Below, one piece after another: positions 1-6,831 of a stretch of DNA of 6,837 nt (within the stretch, counting starts at the first letter, position 1; each line of letters opens with the position of its first letter). The notes under the pieces are model-generated. The model had not been told where the DNA came from and ran no database searches. It saw only the letters and a program-made list of their open reading frames with translations. Source of the stretch: Thiohalomonas sp. (GTDB taxonomy: Bacteria; Pseudomonadota; Gammaproteobacteria; GRL18); the NCBI GenBank assembly GCA_023864145.1, contig JAIVER010000062.1, forward strand, positions 1 to 6,837, in the 5' to 3' direction. A program made the translations under genes and the position numbers.

Positions 1-85
1 GAGCTGATTTTTCATGGGCTGTGAGAGTAATTTGCATCATTGGATAATTTTGATCTTCTTCTCTATGAAAATCAAGCATTTTCAT
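1..85 (-). CDS. Possible 5' fragment of a leftward gene, unknown product
   Basis: On the minus strand a reading frame opens with ATG at 85-83 and stays open to the window edge. It encodes about 28 residues, beginning MKMLDFHREEDQNYP and containing no stop. A second in-frame ATG follows two codons later. The composition, rich in charged and polar residues, looks like a soluble protein, but I do not recognise the family. No good Shine-Dalgarno sequence precedes either ATG, and 28 codons is short enough to be open by chance. The start codon lies inside a 10-bp inverted repeat (63-87). If real, this gene would be divergent from parC, with their promoters sharing roughly 86-240. Confidence 0.3.
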   Translation of the reverse strand, partial: MKMLDFHREEDQNYPMMQITLTAHEKSA

Positions 86-87
86 AG
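63..87. repeat. Perfect 10-bp inverted repeat, 5-base spacer
   Basis: CTATGAAAAT (63-72) and ATTTTCATAG (78-87) are exact reverse complements around the spacer CAAGC. The arms are AT-rich, and neither strand has a T tract right after them, so this is not an intrinsic terminator. It could be a dyad operator between a leftward gene and parC. It could also be an RNA hairpin hiding the start codon of the possible leftward gene. Confidence 0.5.
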
Positions 88-240
88 GTCAGGGGTATAG
101 TTGTCTGCTTTTTATAAAACTGTCCTTGATACCGATTCATTCCTTATTAAACAGCCTCCTGATGCTTGTGTTTACCGGTCTTATTCATTAATATGCTAAG
201 CAGCATTTTTATCATAAACCCATTAACGAATTTAGGTCCT

Positions 241-2502
241 ATGTCTGAAACTATTTTCCAGGATGACGCCGTTGAATCGCTGCCGATTAAAACATTTACT
301 GAACAGGCCTACCTGGAATATTCCATGTATGTCATTCTTGATCGGGCTCTGCCACATATTGGCGATGGTTTAAAGCCGGTTCAAAGACGGATCATCTATG
401 CGATGTCTGAGCTGGGTTTAAAAGCAACGGCCAAACATAAAAAATCTGCCAGAACAGTCGGTGATGTACTGGGTAAATACCACCCGCATGGCGATAGTGC
501 CTGTTATGAAGCAATGGTACTTATGGCACAGCCTTTTACCTACCGTTATCCTCTGGTAGACGGACAGGGTAACTGGGGTTCTCCTGATGATCCTAAATCC
601 TTTGCTGCCATGCGTTACACCGAATCAAAATTGTCCGTATTCTCAGAGGTTTTATTGGATGAACTGGGGCAGGGAACAGTTGACTGGGAAGCTAATTTTG
701 ATGGTAGTTTAGATGAACCCAGACTGTTACCGGCACAAGTAGCGCATATTTTATTAAATGGTACGACGGGTATTGCAGTTGGCATGGCCACCGATATCCC
801 GCCTCATAATCTCAATGAAGTTATTGATGCCTGTATTCTATTACTGGAATCACCAACGGTCACTATTGAACAGCTCTTTGAGCACATTAAGGGGCCGGAT
901 TATCCGACTGATGCGGAAATCATTACCTCCAGAGAGGATATTTTAAAAATATACCAGACGGGACATGGCTCTATCCGTATGCGCGCCTGCTATGAAAAAG
1001 AAGGTAACGATATTATCATTACGGCTTTACCGCATCAGACTTCGGGCAGTAAAGTACTGGAACAAGTTGCCGCACAGATGCAGGCTAAAAAGTTACCCAT
1101 GGTGTCTGATCTCAGAGATGAATCCGATCATGAGAACCCTACTCGATTGATCATTGTTCCTCGTTCTAACCGAATTGATATCGAGCAACTCCTGCAGCAT
1201 TTATTTGCTAGCACTGATTTGGAAAAGTCCTATCGTGTCAATATGAATATGATTGGCCTGGATGGTCGTCCACAAGTCAAAGATCTGAAAATGATCCTTG
1301 AGCAGTGGCTGATGTATCGCTTTGAGACCGTGCGTCGACGTTTACAGTATCGTCTGGATAAGGTGAATGAACGTCTGCATTTACTTGATGGTTTCCTGAT
1401 CGCTTTTTTAAATATTGATGAACTGATCCATATTATTCGTACTGAAGATAAGCCGAAGCCGGTATTGATGGAGGGCTTTTCTTTAAGTGATATTCAGGCA
1501 GAAGCGGTACTGAATCTGAAATTACGTCATCTGGCCAAATTGGAAGAAATGAGGATCCGTGCTGAGCAGGAAGAATTACAGACAGAGAAAGACTGGCTGA
1601 CTAAAACTCTGGGATCACGCCAGCGGATGAAAACATTAATAAAGAAAGAGCTTAAAGCTGCAGTTAAAAAGCATGGTGATAAAAGACGTTCACCTCTGGT
1701 TTCTCGTGAAGTTGCCAAAGCAATGGATGAAACTGATTTACTGGGTGCTGATTCCATTACCGTTATACTTTCTGAAAAAGGCTGGATCCGTGCAGCCAAA
1801 GGGCATGATACAGATGCTGCAGCGCTTAACTATAAGGCAGGTGATGCCTATAAAACCAGTACTCAGGGAAAGACTAATCAACAAGTGGCTATTCTGGATA
1901 GTATGGGTAGAAGTTATTCACTGCCTGGTTATACTTTACCATCAGCAAGAGGACAGGGGGAGCCGTTAACCGGTCGTATTACCCCGGCAGGTAATATGTC
2001 TTTTATTAGTCTCTTAATGTCAGCTAATGAGGAACAGCTTTATTTATTCAGCACTGATGCAGGTTATGGCTTTATCGCTAAACTCAGTGATATGTTTACT
2101 AAGAATAAAAAAGGCAAACCCATGATTAAGGTCTCTGCCGGTGCTAAAGTTATGGAGCCCATCCCGGTGACTAATATGGAAACTGATAAAGTGGTTGCGG
2201 TAAGTAATGAAGGGCGCCTGTTAATCCATTCTTTATCAGAGTTACCAGTGCTGGCAAAAGGCAAGGGAATAAAAATTATTTCTATTCCAGCATCACGGGT
2301 GGCTGAGCGTGAAGAATTCGTAGAGCATATTAGAATCTTGCCCGAAGGAGAAAAATTGACGATTATCTCAGGTAAACGTCATCTGACATTAAAAGTAGCT
2401 GATTTGGAAAATTATATACATGAGCGTGGTCGACGTGGTAATAAATTACCCAGAGGGCTGCAGAAAGTTGATGATATGTATGTTGGAGAAAAAGAGGACT
2501 AA
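241..2502 (+). CDS. parC: DNA topoisomerase IV subunit A (ParC)
   Basis: ParC is the DNA-cleaving subunit of topoisomerase IV. With ParE as A2B2 it unlinks daughter chromosomes and relaxes supercoils in the cytoplasm. The predicted protein has 753 residues. The cleavage domain has QRRIIYAM at 48-55, the quinolone-region motif [13 protein letters not shown] at 80-92 and the catalytic tyrosine Y126 in AAMRYTES. The primary-dimer region carries the typical [20 protein letters not shown] stretch. The C-terminal beta-pinwheel includes [13 protein letters not shown] (566-578) and ends with [12 protein letters not shown]. The frame is intact. The ATG at 241 matches the family N terminus. In-frame upstream starts at 166 (TTG) and 193 (ATG) would add residues unlike the family and lack a good ribosome site. 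Even at 241 the ribosome site is weak (AGG at 234-236). parE is not adjacent in this window, and no clear promoter was found in 86-240. Confidence 0.98.
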   Translation: MSETIFQDDAVESLPIKTFTEQAYLEYSMYVILDRALPHIGDGLKPVQRRIIYAMSELGLKATAKHKKSARTVGDVLGKYHPHGDSACYEAMVLMAQPFTYRYPLVDGQGNWGSPDDPKSFAAMRYTESKLSVFSEVLLDELGQGTVDWEANFDGSLDEPRLLPAQVAHILLNGTTGIAVGMATDIPPHNLNEVIDACILLLESPTVTIEQLFEHIKGPDYPTDAEIITSREDILKIYQTGHGSIRMRACYEKEGNDIIITALPHQTSGSKVLEQVAAQMQAKKLPMVSDLRDESDHENPTRLIIVPRSNRIDIEQLLQHLFASTDLEKSYRVNMNMIGLDGRPQVKDLKMILEQWLMYRFETVRRRLQYRLDKVNERLHLLDGFLIAFLNIDELIHIIRTEDKPKPVLMEGFSLSDIQAEAVLNLKLRHLAKLEEMRIRAEQEELQTEKDWLTKTLGSRQRMKTLIKKELKAAVKKHGDKRRSPLVSREVAKAMDETDLLGADSITVILSEKGWIRAAKGHDTDAAALNYKAGDAYKTSTQGKTNQQVAILDSMGRSYSLPGYTLPSARGQGEPLTGRITPAGNMSFISLLMSANEEQLYLFSTDAGYGFIAKLSDMFTKNKKGKPMIKVSAGAKVMEPIPVTNMETDKVVAVSNEGRLLIHSLSELPVLAKGKGIKIISIPASRVAEREEFVEHIRILPEGEKLTIISGKRHLTLKVADLENYIHERGRRGNKLPRGLQKVDDMYVGEKED

Positions 2503-2517
2503 AATAAGCGCTTGTTT
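2502..2517. repeat. Near-palindrome at the parC/fimX convergence
   Basis: AAATAAGCGCTTGTTT is a near-perfect palindrome centred between the two convergent stop codons. Its ends overlap both of them. Folded as RNA, it gives at most about 6 weak pairs with a GCGC loop, so it is a poor intrinsic terminator in either direction. No other terminator is visible between the genes. It could be a weak bidirectional pause or a protein site, or simply chance. Confidence 0.3.
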
Positions 2518-4630
2518 AAGAAAAGCTGGAAAAGTCAAAGTCCATTGATTCGCTGGCCTCCTGCAAGAAGTGTCCCTGGATATACTGTGCGCCTGATTGC
2601 CAGATGAGGGATAAAGAACCTGCTGCTTCCACAAAAGGCACAATTGTCTTAACATCTAATTGATTTGCCTGAGCACAGGTCAGGGTTAATTCAGTGAGTT
2701 TATCAGCATTGGTTGAAATGTTTTTTAGCAGTTCACCATCTAATTTGAGAAAATCAGCTTTAATATGTTTTAGTAGAGCAAATGCATTTTCTTCTTTGCC
2801 AAAGTGTTCAAAAGAAAATTTACATCCTAGTTGCTGTAATTGTTTAGACAATAGTTGAGTTTGACGAAGATTTTCTGCTGCCTGTTGTACTATAACCTGG
2901 AATATCACGGACTCAGCATCCAGTTGGTAACGTTCAAGATTATGTTTGACCCAGGAGATAAATTTATCATCATTGAGCGAAGCAGTGGTGAGTTTAATGA
3001 TAAAACGGTTCTTATGCCCTGCTTCTAGTCGCTCGGCAAGCGTTCGCATTGCTTCAGCGATGACCCAGCGATCAATATGAAGTGAGTCATTTGATGCTTC
3101 TAAGGGAGTTAAAAATTCATGTGGAAGAATGATATCCCCTTGCTCATTGCGTAAGCGAATAAAAATCTCAAAATTTTCACTGCCTTCACCTAATAAGCTG
3201 ACAAAGGGCTGAAAAACAAGAAACATCCGTTTTTGCTTTATGGCATTTTTGACTTCATTGCTCCAAAATTTAGAGAGTTGCTGATTGTTCATCTCACTGG
3301 CATCAGGGATATGTAAATGGACTTGATTACCCCCTTTTTCAATGGCTATAGTGCATGCTTTACGAACATCAGTAAGAATGCTTTGTGCACTATTACTGGA
3401 TGAATCTATTATTGATATACCTATGCTGCAAGTTGGTGTGATGCTTTTATTGCTGACTTCAGCAATATGATCATCGACTGTTTTGCGTATGTTTTCTGCT
3501 ATTTGTAATATGTGTTTTTCATCATCTGTGTTGACAATAGCGCTAAATCGATATGATTCAAAACGAGCTAGAGAGCTGTCATTAGTTATCGTATTTTTTA
3601 GCAAATGGGCAATATCAATGATGATCTGATCGCTATTAATGTCACCTAACTTTTCATTAATGGCAATAAATTTGTCCAGCGTAATAAATAATATGTAGGA
3701 ATTATTATGATTGTTGCGAGCATCTTCTATTGTTTTTTCTAATAAATCTAAGAAATAGCGACGATTATATAAGCCTGTTTCCTGGCATTGACTATTTAGT
3801 GCTGCCAGTTTTTGTTGTAGTTTTTCCTGAACTTTGTGATTGATGCCCTCACTACGAATAATAATTTGTATGCAGTCTTCACCTGACATACTTGCAGGTT
3901 GAAACTCCATCTTTATTTGAAACTCGGTGCCATCATCTTTTATGCTGATAACGTTAAGAGTATTTTCTTTTTTTGTGTTATCTATAGTGAACTTGTCGAA
4001 TTCAGAATAATAGCGTAATGATTCTTTTAACTTAGCGCCATCATTTGCTGAAACCAGGTCCATAATGGGGATTGCTTCAATATCATCACGGCTTTCATAA
4101 CCAAACATTTTGTAGTAGGGATCATTTGATAAAATATGCATGCCTTCATGAATATAAGCTATTGCATCACGAGAGCTCTCTATGAGGTGTTGGCAGCGGT
4201 TTTCGGAGTCTTTAAGTTGTTGACTTAATATGCGTTGAGTGCGAAATGCTTTTAATGCTGCAAATTCTTTTTTGACAGTGTGACCGATTAATTCTTTTGA
4301 ATTTTCGTCAATGATTGCGTTGATGCCCTGATTGAGCAGGTTTAAAGCTTCCTTTGCTGTCACATTAGCAATGAGGATTATGACACTATTATTTTTTTGT
4401 TCGCTTGTTAATTTTTTTAATGCAGTGGATATATCAAAGTCAGTGATGCCATTGGTAAATAAGATAATATCATAGTTTTTTTTATTGATTGCCTCATCAA
4501 ATAATACGGTGCTGGAAATAATTTTAGGACGTAAAGTCAGCCCATTATTTCGTAAAGAATTACTTGTCTCAATCGCATCATTTTCTGAAGGGTTGACTAA
4601 TAATAATTGAATTATATCGTTTTGTTTCAC
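2516..4630 (-). CDS. fimX: FimX-type degenerate REC-PAS-GGDEF-EAL c-di-GMP receptor
   Basis: FimX proteins are cytoplasmic c-di-GMP receptors that promote type IV pilus assembly and twitching through PilZ and the PilB ATPase. This 704-aa protein is close to the length of the P. aeruginosa protein (about 690) and has the same domain order. The pseudo-receiver is at about 5-120; its phosphoacceptor position appears to be T59 instead of Asp. PAS is at about 143-258. GGDEF is at about 283-440, with ETGLYNRR at 284-291 but ESYRF (358-362) in place of GGDEF and no RxxD inhibitory site. EAL is at about 450-690, with EIF (488-490) in place of EAL. Metal-site positions are also changed: K546 for Asn, Q578 for Glu, E608-H609 for Asp-Asp. 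Likely ligand-contact residues persist: R492, the PFVEAA motif (665-670) and QGHFLQ (685-690). Enzymatic activity is therefore unlikely. The start is GTG, with AGGA six bases upstream. It is the second gene of a leftward pair and converges on parC. Confidence 0.88.
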   Translation of the reverse strand: MKQNDIIQLLLVNPSENDAIETSNSLRNNGLTLRPKIISSTVLFDEAINKKNYDIILFTNGITDFDISTALKKLTSEQKNNSVIILIANVTAKEALNLLNQGINAIIDENSKELIGHTVKKEFAALKAFRTQRILSQQLKDSENRCQHLIESSRDAIAYIHEGMHILSNDPYYKMFGYESRDDIEAIPIMDLVSANDGAKLKESLRYYSEFDKFTIDNTKKENTLNVISIKDDGTEFQIKMEFQPASMSGEDCIQIIIRSEGINHKVQEKLQQKLAALNSQCQETGLYNRRYFLDLLEKTIEDARNNHNNSYILFITLDKFIAINEKLGDINSDQIIIDIAHLLKNTITNDSSLARFESYRFSAIVNTDDEKHILQIAENIRKTVDDHIAEVSNKSITPTCSIGISIIDSSSNSAQSILTDVRKACTIAIEKGGNQVHLHIPDASEMNNQQLSKFWSNEVKNAIKQKRMFLVFQPFVSLLGEGSENFEIFIRLRNEQGDIILPHEFLTPLEASNDSLHIDRWVIAEAMRTLAERLEAGHKNRFIIKLTTASLNDDKFISWVKHNLERYQLDAESVIFQVIVQQAAENLRQTQLLSKQLQQLGCKFSFEHFGKEENAFALLKHIKADFLKLDGELLKNISTNADKLTELTLTCAQANQLDVKTIVPFVEAAGSLSLIWQSGAQYIQGHFLQEASESMDFDFSSFS

Positions 4631-4636
4631 TTACTA

Positions 4637-4640
4637 TCCT
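4637..4640 (-). promoter_or_regulatory. Ribosome binding site for the fimX GTG start
   Basis: On the minus strand AGGA lies six bases before the GTG start at 4630-4628. This spacing supports the unusual start codon. The 49-base gap to the upstream gene contains no terminator hairpin or clear promoter, which favours co-transcription. Confidence 0.65.
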
Positions 4641-4679
4641 GCAATAATTATTTCTACTTAAAGTGCTATGAAAGATAAA

Positions 4680-6530
4680 TTATAAGTCATCCCAAATTGA
4701 ATCAAAATCTGTGTCGCTATCAAGTGAAAAAGTGTCTTCAGTTGCTTTTTCAGTAGTCGTTTTTTTTGTGCTCTTATAAAAATCTTCAGCCAAACTGTAT
4801 TTGAATCGTGAAAAGTGAGAAGTGGTTTCCAATGTATCCAGAAGAACGACTTTAGATTTAACAGTGGTGATATTAGCATTCATTAGTCGATACTCATCTA
4901 ACATGACTTGATCTCTTGCTTCATAGCCTAATGCGGTAGTGACTAATGTTTTGGGTTGTTTCAAAATAGGAATTGCAGGTAATAAAATGGCACGAGACTT
5001 CATGCCTTCCTGCATGCTGAGAAATTTTGCAATGCTGACAGCAAGGGCATTTGGAGCGATAATTTGAACGCCAATTTGAACTTTATTGTCCGCTAAAGAT
5101 TTTAACCAACGAATAGTACCAACAAACCAGTAGCCTTCTTTGTGTTGTGTCTCATGAGTAATCGCCATAATTTCGCCGACTTTTGCATTGATAGAACCAC
5201 TATGATCCCATAAAAGACAATATCCGCCAATACTTTCATTAAGCATTTCCCATTCTTGATAATCTCTTGAGTTGAGCTGCTGTTGCGAAAGATCCTGGTC
5301 CTCATTATCTCTATTATCACCATTATTGCTGCTTAAGGAAGTATTCTGGAAGATTTCTCCCCAAATATCAGTGACTTTTACCGTTGATTCAATAGTGAGT
5401 GAGCTGAAAGATGGATGATCTTTTAGTTCCAGAGTTTTTGTTGTTTCTGATGGGGATGATTGCAGCCATTCAGGTTCATTATAGCTATTTAATACAAAGT
5501 GAACATTATTCAGACCAATAGCTACTTTTAATTTTGATTTTGCCGGGCGTCGACTATGTTGTCGAGTAGGTGTTATCCCCCAGGAAAGTGATAATTGCTT
5601 TAACAATTCACCATTAATTTCTGTGGTTTGAATTTTCGGGCCGTCAAAATGCTCAAAAAGGTGCTTATAATCCAGTTTTGATGTGTTTAATGTCCACAGA
5701 GCCGTTTTATCTGTTACATCCTGAAATGTGACAAATGCCGGGTGAGAATCAGTGGATAAATCAATGACTAAGGCATCTTTATCATCGCTATTTATATGCT
5801 GATGTATGTCTGCTAAAGAAGACCATTCTTCCAGTTGATTGAAAATAGAATAGATATGATGCTGCGCCATACGATAGGGATCAGCAATAGACACCAGTAA
5901 AATTTGTAAATAGAGCGTTTTAATTGAAGTTTCTTTGGTAAACTTCAATGAAGGGTCAGGGACTTTTTTGTTCAGTAACTTTTCTTTGTCGGCAAATAAA
6001 AATAATTGATGTAGTTCTAACCAAAGTGCTTTTTTCGGTGAACTGTAGAATTGATAATAGGCAATTAGCAATAGACTATGATGACGGATGATTCGTGTAA
6101 GAATCAGAGCCATTAACTTGCGCTTACCAGGACATAGAAAAAATATTCGGCAATTCATTAAATCTCTCAATGCACATTTATAACCAATACTAATTTGCCT
6201 GTGTAATTTTTGAATTAATGTGGCGATACGCTTGTGTTTTTCAGTGAGAGGGAATTTTCTATTTAAGTTCAGCTTTTTTAAGTTTGAAGCTAATTCGGTA
6301 ATAGGTTCATGGATTTTTTCTAGAAAATAAAGCCGCTTTTTGTAAGAGACTATTTGGCTGTTAGTACTTTTTAATGCGTTATATATAGTTTTGGTCGCGA
6401 CACGGATATTGGCCATAGGCAGACTGTCATACCATGTATCAACCGCACTCATCTGGAGGTTGAATGCTGATTTTTCAGGTTTTGTCTGTTCTGGCAGATG
6501 TTTAAATAAAGTGTGCTCAGTCGTTTGCAA
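4680..6530 (-). CDS. FimX-partner protein with probable split PilZ-like domain
   Basis: I recognise no gene name. My recollection, not checked here, is that P. aeruginosa fimX is followed by a large hypothetical gene (PA4958 region) with a similar organisation. The 616-aa product has no signal peptide or clear membrane segment. Residues 30-240 look mostly helical, with a conserved-looking start LPMANIRVATKTIYNAL (37-53). Residues 325-348 contain RRPAK then alternating hydrophobics (LKVAIGL). After a polar insertion rich in Asn, Asp and Gln (about 398-422) comes LNESIGGYCLLW (430-441). This has the spacing of the PilZ N/DxSxxG motif (N431, S433, G436), and VGEIMAI, FVGTIRW and QIGVQIIAP follow as expected for PilZ strands. 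R327-K331 could be a degenerate RxxxR. The tail (597-616) is acidic. The start is TTG with GGAG seven bases upstream. An in-frame TAG at 6557-6555 rules out longer forms, and the next Met (residue 27) has no ribosome site. Being co-directional with fimX suggests a role in c-di-GMP control of pili. The PilZ call is inference from motifs. Confidence 0.85.
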   Translation of the reverse strand: MQTTEHTLFKHLPEQTKPEKSAFNLQMSAVDTWYDSLPMANIRVATKTIYNALKSTNSQIVSYKKRLYFLEKIHEPITELASNLKKLNLNRKFPLTEKHKRIATLIQKLHRQISIGYKCALRDLMNCRIFFLCPGKRKLMALILTRIIRHHSLLLIAYYQFYSSPKKALWLELHQLFLFADKEKLLNKKVPDPSLKFTKETSIKTLYLQILLVSIADPYRMAQHHIYSIFNQLEEWSSLADIHQHINSDDKDALVIDLSTDSHPAFVTFQDVTDKTALWTLNTSKLDYKHLFEHFDGPKIQTTEINGELLKQLSLSWGITPTRQHSRRPAKSKLKVAIGLNNVHFVLNSYNEPEWLQSSPSETTKTLELKDHPSFSSLTIESTVKVTDIWGEIFQNTSLSSNNGDNRDNEDQDLSQQQLNSRDYQEWEMLNESIGGYCLLWDHSGSINAKVGEIMAITHETQHKEGYWFVGTIRWLKSLADNKVQIGVQIIAPNALAVSIAKFLSMQEGMKSRAILLPAIPILKQPKTLVTTALGYEARDQVMLDEYRLMNANITTVKSKVVLLDTLETTSHFSRFKYSLAEDFYKSTKKTTTEKATEDTFSLDSDTDFDSIWDDL

Positions 6531-6537
6531 AACATTT

Positions 6538-6541
6538 CTCC
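6538..6541 (-). promoter_or_regulatory. Ribosome binding site deciding a TTG start
   Basis: On the minus strand GGAG sits seven bases before TTG at 6530-6528. An in-frame TAG nine codons upstream (6557-6555) and the absence of ATG or GTG between them make TTG the best start. An ATG at 6536-6534 is in another frame and soon reaches a stop. Confidence 0.7.
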
Positions 6542-6655
6542 ATGATAAAAAAGTCTATGAAACAGTAAGTTAGCGATCCTTGCTTTGTGTTGTTGCACTA
6601 ATATTCATAGCTATTACCCTAAAAAAATCAGCAACTAACAATAACAGAGTCTAGA

Positions 6656-6684
6656 ATTATATCACCTTTAGTTACTTTTGAAAG
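6656..6684 (-). promoter_or_regulatory. Extended -10 promoter candidate for the leftward pair
   Basis: The minus strand reads GGTGATATAATTC. This contains a perfect -10 hexamer TATAAT (6661-6656) preceded by TG with one spacer base, the extended -10 arrangement. The best -35 at 17-bp spacing is CTTTCA (6684-6679), which matches consensus at 3 of 6 positions, as is common when an extended -10 is present. Transcription would start near 6649, giving a leader of about 120 bases before the TTG start. This is the only strong promoter-like sequence I found in front of the pair. Confidence 0.6.
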
Positions 6685-6705
6685 TTGAAATTAACTTAAC
6701 TAAAG
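6666..6705. repeat. 9-bp inverted repeat flanking the -35 region, operator candidate
   Basis: CTTTAGTTA (6666-6674) and TAACTAAAG (6697-6705) are exact reverse complements. They are separated by 22 bases, about 31 bp centre to centre, close to three helical turns. The first arm lies between the -10 and -35 of the candidate promoter and the second lies upstream of the -35. A smaller dyad, ACTTT-TG-AAAGT (6674-6685), covers the -35 itself. This position suits a dimeric or paired regulator, but no known binding motif is recognised. Confidence 0.4.
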
Positions 6706-6719
6706 TTTAGAGTTTCACA

Positions 6720-6735
6720 TTCCTCAAAAGAGGAA
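6720..6735. repeat. Small hairpin, 6-bp stem and A4 loop
   Basis: TTCCTC (6720-6725) and GAGGAA (6730-6735) pair perfectly around AAAA. On the plus strand it is followed by A residues, and on the minus strand a T tract precedes it. It therefore lacks the trailing U tract of an intrinsic terminator on either strand. Its role is unknown; it lies about 60 bases upstream of the promoter candidate. Confidence 0.4.
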
Positions 6736-6753
6736 AAAAATTTAAAAGTTGAC

Positions 6754-6778
6754 AAAAAAAAGGCGGTATCGTTGCCGC
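6754..6778 (-). terminator. Possible leftward terminator: short GC stem plus T8
   Basis: Read on the minus strand, GCGG (6778-6775) and CCGC (6766-6763) can pair around an 8-base loop, followed by C and then eight T residues (6761-6754). The U tract is strong but the stem is only 4 bp, so termination could be inefficient. It would end transcripts of a leftward gene lying beyond the right edge and insulate the fimX pair. Its first stem arm is shared with the large inverted repeat at 6774-6831, so the two folds exclude each other. Confidence 0.4.
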
Positions 6779-6831
6779 TCCTAATAAAAATTCCTTTTGA
6801 AAAGAAAAAAGCAATTTTTATTAGGAGCGGC
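6774..6831. repeat. Perfect 19-bp inverted repeat with 20-base loop
   Basis: GCCGCTCCTAATAAAAATT (6774-6792) and AATTTTTATTAGGAGCGGC (6813-6831) are exact reverse complements around an A-rich 20-base loop. Neither strand shows a T tract directly after the stem. On the minus strand the T8 tract comes 12 bases later. Read rightward, the second arm contains AGGAG (6823-6827), a Shine-Dalgarno-like sequence that the stem would hide from a gene starting just past the edge. It could be a leader hairpin, an attenuator, part of a tandem terminator or a dispersed repeat; the window end prevents a choice. Confidence 0.6.

Noticed and set aside
101..195. Candidate parC promoters (TTGTCT at 101, TTGATA at 126, TTGTGT at 166)
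   Set aside because: None has a good -10 hexamer at 16-18 bp; the better pairs have spacings of 6, 13 or 20 bp.
193..212. Hairpin ATGCT/AGCAT followed by T5 ahead of parC, possible terminator or attenuator
   Set aside because: The stem is only 5 bp with two GC pairs; too weak to support.
166..240. Longer ParC starting at TTG 166 or ATG 193
   Set aside because: The extra 16-25 residues do not resemble ParC N termini and have no clear ribosome site; ATG 241 gives the family length and start.
1527..1799. Minus-strand open frame of 90 codons inside parC
   Set aside because: It lies wholly within the intact, well-conserved parC frame and has no ribosome site or recognisable product.
1673..1969. 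Plus-strand open frame of 98 codons in another frame of parC
   Set aside because: It is a shadow of the ParC C-terminal coding sequence with no independent support.
6391..6573. Plus-strand 60-codon frame antisense to the start of the PilZ-like gene
   Set aside because: It overlaps the supported coding sequence and its ribosome site antisense, with no recognisable product.
6749..6754. Perfect TTGACA on the plus strand, possible rightward promoter
   Set aside because: The sequence 16-19 bp downstream is GC-rich (TTGCCG) and has no -10 hexamer.
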